Part shown: positions 36,851 to 46,341 of the stretch, one piece after another
Layout: the number at the start of each line of letters is the position of its first letter
How positions within the stretch are numbered: the first letter of the stretch is position 1
DNA from: Thiohalocapsa marina
GTDB taxonomy: Bacteria; Pseudomonadota; Gammaproteobacteria; Chromatiales; Chromatiaceae
Assembly: GCF_008632335.1 (NCBI RefSeq)
Contig: NZ_VWXX01000002.1
Coordinates: forward strand, 248,001 to 312,000
DNA length: 64,000 nt
Direction of reading: 5' to 3'
Position numbers and translations under genes: made by a program
The notes under the pieces: model-generated
The model's input: only the letters and a program-made list of their open reading frames with translations
The model's database searches: none
Told to the model about the DNA's origin: nothing

Positions 36851-37750
36851 TTGAGATTCACCGTCGACGAGTTTCGCCATTGGGAGAACCGCAGCATTAC
36901 GCTGCTGGGCATGTCCGGGGTCGGCAAGACCTATCTGTCTGCGCTGCTTCGGCGCAACGACTGGTTCCATTACTCCGGCGACTACCGCATCGGCACGCGC
37001 TATCTCGACGAGCCGATCCTGGACCTGATCAAGTCCAAGGCCATGGGCGTGCCCTTCCTGCGCGACCTGCTGCGGCGCGACTGGATCGCCATCCAGAACA
37101 AGATCCAGGTAGACGACCTGGGGCCGGTGCTGAGCTTCGTCGGCCAGCTGGGTGATCCGGAGAAGAACGGCCTGTCGCTGCCGGAGTTCAACCGCCGTCA
37201 GGCCATGTACCGCCAGGCCGAGATCCAGGCCATGCTGGACGTGCCGGAGTTCATCGACAAGGCCCGGCGCATCTACGGCTACCGGCACTTCGTCAACGAC
37301 GTCGGCGGCAGCCTGTGCGAGCTGGACGAGCCCGCGGTGATGGACCTGTTGGCCAAGCACACCCTGATTTTGTACATCCGCGTGCCCCAGCCGGACGAGA
37401 TCAAGCTGATCGAGCGGGCGCAGTCGGATCCCAAGCCGTTGTATTTCCGTCCGGCCTTTCTCAAGTCCGCGATCAAGGACTACCTTGATGAGCAGGGGCT
37501 GGAGTACGTCGCCGACGTCGATCCGAACGACTTCACCCGCTGGGTCTTTCCGCGCCTGTTCCACTCCCGGGTGCCGCGCTACGAGGCCATCGCCCGCCCG
37601 CTGGGCTACACGGTGGAGTCCACCGAAGTGGCGGCGGTGCGCGACGAGCAGGACTTTCTCGACCTGGTTGAAGCGGCCATCGCGCGCAAGGCGGATGCCC
37701 CCGAGCCCCCCCGCGACGGGCCCCCGGCCGACGACTGGGCCGCCGAGTGA
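36851..37750 (+). CDS. P-loop NTPase of unknown function upstream of metA
   Basis: The 299-residue product begins RFTVDEFRHWENRSITLLGM and has Walker A GMSGVGKTYLSALL at about 18-31. Later segments (YSGDYRIGTRYLDEP, DVGGSLCELDEPAV) resemble a nucleotide-kinase-like fold with a possible Walker B in ILYIRVPQPDEIK. No named family is recognised. It uses a TTG start at 36851 (a GTG at 36842 is the alternative). It lies 24 bases before metA on the same strand, so cotranscription is likely. Confidence 0.75.
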   Translation: MRFTVDEFRHWENRSITLLGMSGVGKTYLSALLRRNDWFHYSGDYRIGTRYLDEPILDLIKSKAMGVPFLRDLLRRDWIAIQNKIQVDDLGPVLSFVGQLGDPEKNGLSLPEFNRRQAMYRQAEIQAMLDVPEFIDKARRIYGYRHFVNDVGGSLCELDEPAVMDLLAKHTLILYIRVPQPDEIKLIERAQSDPKPLYFRPAFLKSAIKDYLDEQGLEYVADVDPNDFTRWVFPRLFHSRVPRYEAIARPLGYTVESTEVAAVRDEQDFLDLVEAAIARKADAPEPPRDGPPADDWAAE

Positions 37751-37774
37751 AGCCACCACAGCTGCCGATACGCC

Positions 37775-38851
37775 ATGCCCATCGTCGCCCATAACGACCT
37801 GCCCACCTTCGCGCGGTTGCGCGCCGAGGGCCAGAACATCCTGGAGTCCGACCGCGCCCTGCATCAGGACATCCGCGAGCTGCACATCGGCCTGCTCAAC
37901 ATGATGCCCGACGCGGCGCTGGCCGCCACCGAACGGCAGTTCTTCCGCCTGGTGGGGCAGAGCAACCAGATCGCGCAGTTCTACGTCCATCCGTTCTCGC
38001 TGCCGGGGCTGCCCCGCTCCGCCAAGGCCCGGGCACACCTCGAGCGCTACTACGAATCCTTCGAGCAGGTGCGCGAGCAGGGGCTGGATGCGCTGATCAT
38101 CACTGGCGCCAATGTCACCGGGCGCGACCTGTCGGCGCAGCCATTCTGGCACCCGCTGATCGAGGTGGTGGACTGGGCGTTCGAAAACGTCACCTCCACG
38201 TTGTGCTCATGCCTGGCCACCCATGCCGTGATGCAGTTTCGCTACGGCCAGGAGCGCCGCCCATTGCCGGCCAAGCGCTGGGGTGTGTATGCCCATCGTG
38301 TGGTGCAGCGGGATCATCCGTTGGTGAGCAGTGTCAACACCCTGTTCGACGTGCCCCATTCCCGCTTCAACGAGATCGCACCGGAGCAGTTTCGCGCCGC
38401 TGGCGCCCGCGTGCTGGTGGAGAGCGAGCGGGCCGGCGTGCACCTCGCGGTGAGCCCGGACGGTTTCCGGCTGGTGATGTTCCAGGGGCATCCGGAATAC
38501 GACATCGTCTCTCTGCTGAAGGAGTACAAGCGCGAGGTGCGCCGGTTCGCTGCCGGCGAGCGGCCGGATTATCCGCCGTTTCCGGACAACATCTTCAACC
38601 CCAAGTCCCGGGCCGTGCTGGAGGAATTCCGTACCCTGCTGGAACATGACCTCGACCGCGGGCGTGAACCGCCGGAACTGCCCGAGGCGCGCATCGCCGC
38701 GGCCCTGGACAATACCTGGCGTGACAGCGCCGAGGGCGTGGTTGGCAACTGGATGGGCCTGGTCTACCGGGTCACCCACAATGACCGCCGCATCCCTTTC
38801 ATGCAGGGGGTCGATCCGAACGACCCGTTGCGATTGCGGGTGCCGCGATAG
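37775..38851 (+). CDS. metA: Homoserine O-succinyltransferase (MetA family)
   Basis: The 358-residue product has the MetA signatures HIGLLNMMPDAALAATERQF (about 33-52), DALIITGAN, the catalytic-cysteine region LCSCLATHAVMQF and VFQGHPEYD-like FQGHPEYDIVSLL. It activates homoserine in methionine synthesis; succinyl versus acetyl donor specificity cannot be read reliably here. The ATG start fits the family. The stop overlaps the next gene's GTG by one base. Confidence 0.93.
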   Translation: MPIVAHNDLPTFARLRAEGQNILESDRALHQDIRELHIGLLNMMPDAALAATERQFFRLVGQSNQIAQFYVHPFSLPGLPRSAKARAHLERYYESFEQVREQGLDALIITGANVTGRDLSAQPFWHPLIEVVDWAFENVTSTLCSCLATHAVMQFRYGQERRPLPAKRWGVYAHRVVQRDHPLVSSVNTLFDVPHSRFNEIAPEQFRAAGARVLVESERAGVHLAVSPDGFRLVMFQGHPEYDIVSLLKEYKREVRRFAAGERPDYPPFPDNIFNPKSRAVLEEFRTLLEHDLDRGREPPELPEARIAAALDNTWRDSAEGVVGNWMGLVYRVTHNDRRIPFMQGVDPNDPLRLRVPR

Positions 38852-41121
38852 TGGAGCGCCCTGCCGAACAGGCGGCGGATGCACCCGCTGCCGACCCGGC
38901 CGCGGCGGAGAGCGACGAGCAATACTGGAAAGCGGTGCTGGAGGCCGCCGGCCACGGCGTCTGGGACTGGGACATTGCCAGCAACAGCGTGCGCTTCTCC
39001 CGCACCTGGAAGTCGATGCTCGGCTACGCCGACCACGACATCGCCGACGACCTGGACGCGTGGGTCAGCCGGGTCCACCCGGACGACCTGCAGGACACCC
39101 TGGCGGCGGTCGAGGCCCACCTCGAGGGCCGGACGCCCGCCTATGAGAGCATCCACCGCATGCGCTGCAAGGACGGCGGCTGGAAGTGGATCCTCGACCG
39201 CGGTCGCGTGTTCCATCGTGACGCCCACGGCCAAGCCCTGCGCCTGATCGGCACCCACACCGACATCACCGAGCGGCTGGCCCTGGAGGAGCAGATCCGG
39301 GCGCTGAATGCCGATCTGGAGCGCCGGGTGGAAGAGCGCACCGCCGAGGTCTGCGCCGCCAACGCTGCCCTGCGCGAGAGCGAGGAGCGGTTTCGCCGGC
39401 TGTTCGAGGACACCCGCCAGCCGTTGTCGCTGATGGATGCCGCTGGCCGGTTCATCGCCGTCAACCAGGCCACGTTGCGCATGCTGGGGCTCGATCACCC
39501 GGGACAGCTCATCGGCGGCACCCCCGACAAGGTGTCGCCGCCGACCCAGCCGGATAGCCGTTCCTCCCGGGAGAAGGCCCTCGAGATGATGCAGCTGGCC
39601 TTCGACCAGGGTGCCCACGGCTTCGAATGGGAACACCTGCGGGCCAATGGCGAGTGCTTTCCGGCGCGTATCCTGCTCACCGCCATCGACAACCGGGGCG
39701 AGCCCCAGCTGCATGTGGTCTGGAGCGATCTGACCGTACAAAAGCAGGCCCAGGCGCGGGTGGAATACCTGGCCTATCACGACGAGCTCACCGGCCTGCC
39801 CAACCGGGTGCTGGGGCAGGACCGCCTGCAGCAACTCCTGGCCGGCGCTCGGAACAACGGCATGGCGCTGGCGGTGCTGTACCTGGACCTGGACCAGTTC
39901 AAGTTCGTCAACGATACCCATGGCCATGCCGTCGGCAACCGGCTGTTCAAGCAGGTGGCCGAGCGGTTGGACGCGCAGCGGCGCGCGGCCGACGGCCTGT
40001 GCCGGCTGGCCGGCGACGAGTTCATACTGGTCATCGGCGAGGTGGCCCTGGAGCATGCCGTGGCGCAGGTGAGCGTGCGTTGCGAGCAGATCCTGGCCAG
40101 CCTGGCCGACCCCTTTCGGCTTGATGACCTGCAACTGTTTGCCTCGCTCAGCATCGGCATTGCGCTGTATCCCCAGGACGGTACCGAGGCCGAGGTGCTG
40201 ATGCGCAATGCGGAGACCGCGCTCAGCTGGGCCAAAGCAGAGGGGCCGCACAGCTATCGCTTCTTCGAGTCGAACATGAACGCCGCTCTGCTGCGCTTTG
40301 TCGACACCCGCGAGGCGTTGCACCGGGCGCTGGAGCATGACGAGCTGGTGCTGCACTATCAGCCGCAACTGGATCTGCACAGCGGGTGGGTGGTGGGTGT
40401 CGAGGCGCTGTTGCGCTGGCAGCGGCCCGGCGTGGGGCTGGTGCCGCCGGGCGAGTTCATCCCCGTGGCCGAGGAGAGCGGCCTGATCGTGCCCATGGGC
40501 CGCTGGGTGCTGGCCGAGGCCTGCCGCCAGGCCGCGGCCCTGCATGCCGCCGGCTGGCCGGCGCTGACCATGGCGGTGAACCTGTCGGCGATACAGTTTC
40601 GCCAGCGGCGGCTGGAGGTAGACGTGGCCATGGCGCTGGAGGCCAGCGGGCTGGATCCGCGCCGGCTGGAACTGGAGCTGACCGAGTCGGTGCTGCTGCA
40701 TGGCGAGTCGGCGCTGCAACAGATCCTGTCGCGCTGGAGCGCCCAGGGCATCCAGCTGGCCATCGACGATTTCGGCACCGGCTATTCCGGCCTGGCCTAC
40801 CTGAAGCGGCTGCGGGTGAACAAGCTCAAGATCGACCGCGGCTTCGTTGCCGACCTGCAGACCGATGCCGAGAATCGCGCCATCGTGCAGGCGATGATCC
40901 AGCTTGCTCAAAGCTTCGGCCTCAAGGTCCTGGCGGAGGGGGTCGAAGACGCCGGGCAGCTGCAGGCGCTGCAGCAGATGGGTTGCGACCAGGCCCAGGG
41001 CCATTTCTATGCCGAGCCGCTGCCGGCGGCGGAACTGATGCGCTGGTTGCGCCAGGCCGACAGCTGCGCCGATGTTGGCAACGACACCGGCAACGAAAGC
41101 GGGCCCTCGTCGGAGCGCTGA
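38851..41121 (+). CDS. PAS-PAS-GGDEF-EAL c-di-GMP enzyme
   Basis: The 756-residue cytosolic product has a PAS domain (about 20-135), a coiled coil, a second PAS (about 175-290), a GGDEF domain (about 300-460) and an EAL domain (about 475-735). The signature loop reads AGDEF instead of GGDEF, with an RxxD inhibitory site five residues before it (RAADGLCRLAGDEF). The EAL part keeps VEALLRW, the DDFGTGYSGLAYL loop and KIDRGFV, so phosphodiesterase activity is likely. The GTG start overlaps the metA stop. A second c-di-GMP gene follows 13 bases later. Confidence 0.9.
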   Translation: MERPAEQAADAPAADPAAAESDEQYWKAVLEAAGHGVWDWDIASNSVRFSRTWKSMLGYADHDIADDLDAWVSRVHPDDLQDTLAAVEAHLEGRTPAYESIHRMRCKDGGWKWILDRGRVFHRDAHGQALRLIGTHTDITERLALEEQIRALNADLERRVEERTAEVCAANAALRESEERFRRLFEDTRQPLSLMDAAGRFIAVNQATLRMLGLDHPGQLIGGTPDKVSPPTQPDSRSSREKALEMMQLAFDQGAHGFEWEHLRANGECFPARILLTAIDNRGEPQLHVVWSDLTVQKQAQARVEYLAYHDELTGLPNRVLGQDRLQQLLAGARNNGMALAVLYLDLDQFKFVNDTHGHAVGNRLFKQVAERLDAQRRAADGLCRLAGDEFILVIGEVALEHAVAQVSVRCEQILASLADPFRLDDLQLFASLSIGIALYPQDGTEAEVLMRNAETALSWAKAEGPHSYRFFESNMNAALLRFVDTREALHRALEHDELVLHYQPQLDLHSGWVVGVEALLRWQRPGVGLVPPGEFIPVAEESGLIVPMGRWVLAEACRQAAALHAAGWPALTMAVNLSAIQFRQRRLEVDVAMALEASGLDPRRLELELTESVLLHGESALQQILSRWSAQGIQLAIDDFGTGYSGLAYLKRLRVNKLKIDRGFVADLQTDAENRAIVQAMIQLAQSFGLKVLAEGVEDAGQLQALQQMGCDQAQGHFYAEPLPAAELMRWLRQADSCADVGNDTGNESGPSSER

Positions 41122-41134
41122 ACAGGGCCTCGCC

Positions 41135-42670
41135 ATGGACATCCAGACCCTGCTGTTCGCCATCACCTCCACCAGCATGGTGCTGGCCATCACCATGGGC
41201 CTGATCGGCTATGGCAGTCGGCACAACAGCATGACCCTCTGGACCCTGGCGGTGATGCTGAACGCGACCGCCTTTCTGGCGTTCATCCTGCGCCCGCAGA
41301 TCGGCGAGCCGGTCTCGGTGCTTGTCGGCAACGCCCTGATCACGGCCTCGTTGGCGGTCTTCGCCGTGGGCTGGTCACGGTTCCAGGGTCGGCAGCTGGC
41401 CACCTGGCTGGTCTGGCTGCCGGTGCCCGTCACCGTCATCGCCAGCCTGTCCCTGCTCGGGGACATTGCCGGCCGCGTCATTGCCAATGGCGCCATCGTC
41501 TGGCTGCAATGCCTGTTCCTGCTGGTGCTGCTGCTGCGCGGGCGTCGGTCCACCCCCGGTGTCGGCCAGTACATCGTAGCCGCGGGCCTGATGATGCCGC
41601 TGCTCATCCACCCGGTGCGCATCATCGGCGTGCTGTTGGACCCCGCCGCGGTGGTCTCGCTGACCAGTGCCAGTCCGGTGCAGACGCTGCTCTTTCTGGC
41701 GTCGCTGCACGGCCTGATCCTGATGGTCATCGGCATCATCGTCGCCGTGCGCGAGCGGGCCGAGGCCGAGCTGCGCCTGAGCGAGCAGAAGTTCCGTGCC
41801 TATGTCGAGGATGCTTACGATGTCATCTACACCCTCAACCTGAAGGGCGAGTTCCAGTACCTGTCGCCGAATCTGCAAGAGGTGCTGGGGCATCGCCCGG
41901 AGGACGTGATCGGCCGCCACTTCTCCGCCTACATCCATTCGGACGACCTGCCGCGGTGCCTTGCCTTCCTGCAGCGCCTGCTCGCCACCCGCGAGAAGCA
42001 GAGCGGGCTCGAATACCGCGTGCGCCACAAGCGCGGCGACTGGTGCTGGCACATGAGCAACGCGTCGCCGCTGCTGGACGACGCCGGCGAACTCGTCGGC
42101 ATGCTCGGCATCGGCCGCGACATCAGCGACCGCAAGGAGAACGAGGCCAGGATCAGCTACCTGGCCCACTACGACCCCCTCACCGACCTGCCCAACCGGA
42201 CCCTGCTGTTCGACCGGCTGCAGCAGGCCCTGCGGGAGGCCGAGCGCGACGGCACTCAGGTGGCGGTGCTGTTCATCGACCTCGACCGCTTCAAGCCCAT
42301 CAACGACACCCATGGCCACGCCATCGGTGACCAGGTGCTGCAGGCTGCGGCGGCGCGTCTGCTCGCCGCGGTGCGCGCCTCTGACAGCGTCGGGCGCATC
42401 GGCGGTGACGAGTTTCTGGTGTTGCTGCCACGCGTGGACGGCTGCGATTGCGTCCTGGCGGTGGCCGACAAGATCACTGCCGCGCTGTGCGAGCCCATCG
42501 CCGTGGACGACCTGCAGCTGACATTGTCATGCAGCGTCGGCGCGGCGCTCTACCCGCGGCATGGCCACGATATCACCAGTCTGGTGGGTCACGCCGACCA
42601 GGCCATGTATCGCGCCAAGCAGGCTGGACGCGACCAGACCCGCTTCGGCGAGAGCGACGAAGCGCCCTGA
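41135..42670 (+). CDS. Membrane PAS-GGDEF diguanylate cyclase
   Basis: The 511-residue product has an N-terminal block of about seven helices (1-205), a PAS domain (about 215-335) and a GGDEF domain (about 345-505) with intact IGGDEFLVLLP and an RxxD I-site (RASDSVGRIGGDEF). It should make c-di-GMP under control of a membrane-sensed signal and be product-inhibited. It is only 4 bases from the convergent SulP gene. The ATG at 41135 begins the first helix. Confidence 0.9.
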   Translation: MDIQTLLFAITSTSMVLAITMGLIGYGSRHNSMTLWTLAVMLNATAFLAFILRPQIGEPVSVLVGNALITASLAVFAVGWSRFQGRQLATWLVWLPVPVTVIASLSLLGDIAGRVIANGAIVWLQCLFLLVLLLRGRRSTPGVGQYIVAAGLMMPLLIHPVRIIGVLLDPAAVVSLTSASPVQTLLFLASLHGLILMVIGIIVAVRERAEAELRLSEQKFRAYVEDAYDVIYTLNLKGEFQYLSPNLQEVLGHRPEDVIGRHFSAYIHSDDLPRCLAFLQRLLATREKQSGLEYRVRHKRGDWCWHMSNASPLLDDAGELVGMLGIGRDISDRKENEARISYLAHYDPLTDLPNRTLLFDRLQQALREAERDGTQVAVLFIDLDRFKPINDTHGHAIGDQVLQAAAARLLAAVRASDSVGRIGGDEFLVLLPRVDGCDCVLAVADKITAALCEPIAVDDLQLTLSCSVGAALYPRHGHDITSLVGHADQAMYRAKQAGRDQTRFGESDEAP

Positions 42671-42674
42671 CGCT

Positions 42675-44417
42675 TCAGACCGCCTGCGCCGACTCGTCAC
42701 CGTTGCACGGACCCAGCGCCGTGGTGCCCTCGGCCTCTGCCTGCTGCACATCGGCCAGTGCCCGCAGCAGGGCCTGTTCGCGCGACTCCACCCAGTCCTC
42801 CTTCGGCACCAGAGCGGAGAAACCGAGGCGTTCGCAACGCTCGCGGGGCTGGGCCTGCAGCCCGGACACATAGACCCGGATGCAGCGACGGTGGGCCTCC
42901 CGCACCAGGGCCTCCAGCGCCACCGAGGTGCTGACGCCCAGATGAGGCACGCCGCTCAGGTCCACGGCCAGGGCGCGCAGGCCGTCGAGCTGGGTCTGCA
43001 GCCGCTGCAGTGCCTGGGCCGCGCCGAAGGTCAGCGGGCCGCTGAGGCAGAGCAGGCCGACGCCGTTGCTGTTGTCGCTGAGTATCCGCCGTTCGTGCGC
43101 GGTCAGTCTGCCGCATTCGGCGTCCGGCAGTCCGTCCGGGCCACCGACGATGCGCACCTCGTCCGACTGGATGTCCGCCAGCCGGCGGATGGTGAGGATG
43201 TTGGCCACGAACAGGCCGATGCCCACGGCGGTGATCAGGTCGACGAACACCGTCATCACGATCACTGCGTACATGATGAGTGCGCCGCGGCGCGAGACCC
43301 GGTGCGCGCGGCGCAGGAAGCCCCAGTCGATGATGTCGATGCCGACCTTGATCGCGATGCCGGCGAGCACTGCCTTGGGGATGTCCTCCACCAGTCCGCT
43401 GGCGCCGAACACCACCACCGCCAGCAGCAGTGCCCGGGTGAGCCCGGACAGGGCGCTGACTGCGCCGCTCTGGATGTTGACCACCGTACCCATGGTGGCA
43501 CCGGCACCGGGCAGGCCGCCGAACAGGCCGGACGCCAGGTTGCCCAGGCCCTGGCCCATCAGTTCCTTGTCCGAATTGTGCTGGGTGCGGGTGAGGCTGT
43601 CGGCCACCACCGAGGTCAGCAGGGCGTCGATGGAGCCGAGCATGGCCAGCACCAGGGCGTCGATGACCATGGTGCGCCATTCAGCCGCCGAGAAGGTGGG
43701 CAGCTGGATCTGCGGCAACCCGGTGGGTATCTCGCCGATGGCGCGGTAGCTGCCGCTGCCCAGGAACCAGACTGCCAGCAGGGTGCCGAGCACCAGCGCC
43801 ACCAGCTGCGGTGGGGCGTAGCGGCGCCAGCGCCGGGGCATCAGGAACAGGATCGCCAGCGCAAGCGCGCCCAGCAGCAGCTCACCGGGCTTCACCTGGG
43901 TGAGGAATCCAGGCAATGCCGTCAGCGAGCCCATCACCCCGCCGGCGGGGGAGGCAAAACCCAGCAGCGCCGGCAACTGGATGATGATCAGGATGATGCC
44001 GATGCCGGACATGAAGCCCGAGATCACGGTGTGCGGCATCAGCGTGACATAGCGTCCCAGCTTGAGCACGCCGAACACGATCTGGAACAGCCCCGCCAGC
44101 ATCACCGTGGTGAACGCCATGGCCATGCCGTTCTCCGGCGGCAGGCCGGTGGCCGGATCCGGCGCCATCAGCGTCATGATCACCGCGGTGAACACCACCG
44201 TCATCGGCCCGGTGGGCTCGGAGATCAGCGTCGGCGTGCCGCCGAACAGCGCCGCGAACAGACCCACCAGCACCGCGCCGTACAGGCCGGCCTCGGCCCC
44301 CGCGCCGGAGGCGACGCCGAATGCCAGCGCCATCGGCAGAGACACCACCGTGGCGGTGACGCCGCCGAACAGGTCGCCCTTGAGATGATCGAACGTGATC
44401 CGGTTGAACAGCGTCAT
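42675..44417 (-). CDS. SulP-family anion transporter with STAS domain
   Basis: The 580-residue product has 10-14 membrane helices over residues about 20-420 (with LFAALFGGTPTLISEPTGPM, the SulP signature region) and a cytoplasmic STAS domain (about 440-560; LAVDLSGVPHLGVSTSVALE). SulP proteins move sulfate or bicarbonate. Its place beside the carboxysome operon and cbbR, on the same strand, suggests bicarbonate import for carbon concentration, but sulfate cannot be ruled out from sequence. Confidence 0.9.
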   Translation of the reverse strand: MTLFNRITFDHLKGDLFGGVTATVVSLPMALAFGVASGAGAEAGLYGAVLVGLFAALFGGTPTLISEPTGPMTVVFTAVIMTLMAPDPATGLPPENGMAMAFTTVMLAGLFQIVFGVLKLGRYVTLMPHTVISGFMSGIGIILIIIQLPALLGFASPAGGVMGSLTALPGFLTQVKPGELLLGALALAILFLMPRRWRRYAPPQLVALVLGTLLAVWFLGSGSYRAIGEIPTGLPQIQLPTFSAAEWRTMVIDALVLAMLGSIDALLTSVVADSLTRTQHNSDKELMGQGLGNLASGLFGGLPGAGATMGTVVNIQSGAVSALSGLTRALLLAVVVFGASGLVEDIPKAVLAGIAIKVGIDIIDWGFLRRAHRVSRRGALIMYAVIVMTVFVDLITAVGIGLFVANILTIRRLADIQSDEVRIVGGPDGLPDAECGRLTAHERRILSDNSNGVGLLCLSGPLTFGAAQALQRLQTQLDGLRALAVDLSGVPHLGVSTSVALEALVREAHRRCIRVYVSGLQAQPRERCERLGFSALVPKEDWVESREQALLRALADVQQAEAEGTTALGPCNGDESAQAV

Positions 44418-44543
44418 GGTTCGCTCCGCGCCTGGGGCCGAAAGTGGTCACTCTCGGTCAGTGTCGGGGCAGACGCCTATAAAAGGAAATGAATGTTCTG
44501 AATCAGAAGGATAGACCAGTCGCAATGCGAAACCGCCAGATAA

Positions 44544-44595
44544 ACGTCATCCCGGCCGAGAAGCCGGGACCCATGCCTGGGATGGCAGGCGCGTG
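44544..44595. repeat. R5 half-element, reversed
   Basis: GTCATCCCGGCCGAGAAGCC and the following GGGACCCATGCCTGGGATGGC are the reverse complement of the second half-element at 21862-21888, with the hairpin CCCGGCCGAGAAGCCGGG. Confidence 0.75.
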
Positions 44596-44604
44596 CCTGA
44601 GCGC

Positions 44605-45144
44605 TCAGGCCACCGCGGCGTTGAAGCGACGCTCCACCGGGGTGGCGGCGAGGTGGTTGGTGTAGCTGGCCAGGGTGGCCAGGGAGACGCCGCAGATGAC
44701 CTCCAGGATCTGCGGGCGCTCGAACCCGGCCTCCAGGAACGCGCCCACCTGGTGTTCCGGCACCCAGCCGCGATCGCGGGTCAGCGCCTGGGCGAAACGG
44801 CGCAGGGCCTGCAGCCGGGGGTCTCGCAGCGGACGGTCTCCGACAATGGCGTCACCGGCCTCACGTGCGGCCTCGCTGTGGTCGAAGGGACCCTGCTGGG
44901 TGGTGCAGTAGTGGCAAGCGTTGGCCTGGGCGGCGGCGAGGTAGACCACCTGCTGCTCCAGCGGGCTGAGGCTGGATTGCGAGAAGGCGCCGTGCAGTTG
45001 CTGGAATCCGAAAAGGGTGGCCGGCGAATCCGCCAGCACGCGCATCAGGTTCGATGGTGCCCCGCCATCCTGGACGGCCGCGTCCAGCAGTGCGCGGGAT
45101 GCGGCCGGGGCGGTGGCTGAGGTGTGCAACGGTAGCTCGATCAT
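44605..45144 (-). CDS. AhpD/carboxymuconolactone decarboxylase-like protein
   Basis: The 179-residue product has the AhpD-like helical core with the redox CxxC in NACHYCTTQQGPFDH near residue 85-95, followed by a conserved His/Glu-rich stretch. Such proteins reduce peroxides or act as alkylhydroperoxidase-like enzymes. It lies between cbbR and the SulP gene on the same strand as the carboxysome operon; whether it is part of that unit is open. The ATG at 45144 was chosen as a compact family-length start. Confidence 0.85.
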   Translation of the reverse strand: MIELPLHTSATAPAASRALLDAAVQDGGAPSNLMRVLADSPATLFGFQQLHGAFSQSSLSPLEQQVVYLAAAQANACHYCTTQQGPFDHSEAAREAGDAIVGDRPLRDPRLQALRRFAQALTRDRGWVPEHQVGAFLEAGFERPQILEVICGVSLATLASYTNHLAATPVERRFNAAVA

Positions 45145-45298
45145 CGCGTCGTTCTCCAGGTTCTGCCGCGTCGTCGGGATGAAGACGAGACTTGCGTCGG
45201 AGAAAGATTGGCGGCCAATGGCCGGCGACGCAATGGGGTAGGGGGCGAAAAAGCCGACTATTTTTATTGGTCTTTTTCGGAGCGCCGATTGACGGGGT

Positions 45299-46315
45299 CT
45301 ATGCAGCGGCCCGGCTCCTGCCGTTCTGCTTGAATTCGGCAAGCGCCGCATCCAGCCGATTGCGCAGTTCCGCTTCGCTGGCGGCGGCAAAGTCCAGGAA
45401 CGCCCGCGCCACTCGCGACAGCTCGCGGTTGCGCGGGTAGACCAGGCACCAGCGGCGCACGATGGGAAAGCCCTGCACGTCCAGCAGCGTCAGCGTGCCG
45501 GCGCGGCTCTCCAGGATCAGCGAGTGCAGCGACAGGACCGAAATGCCCAGCCCGCCGACGATGGCGTGCTTGATGGCCTCGTTGCTGCCCAGCTGCATCC
45601 GCACCCGCGGCTTGATGTTGCGCTCGTGCAGCATGCGCAGGATCGCGTCGCGGATGCCCGAGCCCGGCTCCCGCAGCAGGAAGTCTTCGTCCGCCAGCCG
45701 CTCGAGGGGGATGTTGCGCGCGCTGGCCAGCGGGTGGTCGCTGCGGGCCACCAGGACCAGCGGATTCGGGGCGAATGGCACGGCCTCGATCTCGTTGCCG
45801 AATTCCTCCAGCTGCCCTGAGATGTACAGGTCGTGGGTGTGGGTGTTCAGCCGCTCGATGATGCGATCGCGGTTGGTGACCTCCAGTGCAACGTCCATGC
45901 CGGGATAGCGCTCGCAGAAGGCGCCGAGGAGCTCCGGCGCGACATACTTGGCGGTGGTGATGACACCGAGACTGAGACGACCGCGCTTGAGCCCCTTCAG
46001 GTCCGCGAGCCGGGTCTCCAGCCCGGACAGCACGCCCAGGATCTGGCAGCTGGCGGAATAGACCTCGCGACCGGCATCGGTGGGGACCACCCGTCGTCCC
46101 ACCTGCTTGAACAAGGGGGCATCGATGGTGTCCGCCAGTTTCTTGATCTGGATGGAGACCGTGGGCTGGGTCAGGAACAGTTCTTCGGCCGCGCGTGTGA
46201 AACTGCCCAGGCGGACGATGGCCTCCATCAGCTGCAGCTGGCGCAGCGTTGCATGCCGGATCAGGTAATCCGAGCCGATGCCCGTGTTGGCGCGTGCGGA
46301 TGCGGTGTCTGGCAT
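45299..46315 (-). CDS. cbbR: LysR-type regulator CbbR
   Basis: The 338-residue product has an N-terminal winged helix (LRQLQLMEAIVRLGSFTRAA, then TQPTVSIQIKKLADTI) and a LysR substrate domain. The sequence and its position 26 bases after the last carboxysome gene identify CbbR, the activator of Calvin-cycle operons that senses metabolites such as RuBP. Unlike the usual layout, it is not divergent from cbbL but lies at the far end of the operon on the same strand. Confidence 0.9.
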   Translation of the reverse strand: MPDTASARANTGIGSDYLIRHATLRQLQLMEAIVRLGSFTRAAEELFLTQPTVSIQIKKLADTIDAPLFKQVGRRVVPTDAGREVYSASCQILGVLSGLETRLADLKGLKRGRLSLGVITTAKYVAPELLGAFCERYPGMDVALEVTNRDRIIERLNTHTHDLYISGQLEEFGNEIEAVPFAPNPLVLVARSDHPLASARNIPLERLADEDFLLREPGSGIRDAILRMLHERNIKPRVRMQLGSNEAIKHAIVGGLGISVLSLHSLILESRAGTLTLLDVQGFPIVRRWCLVYPRNRELSRVARAFLDFAAASEAELRNRLDAALAEFKQNGRSRAAA

Positions 46316-46341
46316 GGCAATGCTCGTTTGCTGCGCCCGTG

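Noticed and set aside
38764-41196. 810-codon minus-strand frame over the GGDEF-EAL gene
   Set aside because: Antisense shadow; the PAS, GGDEF and EAL motifs are all on the plus strand.
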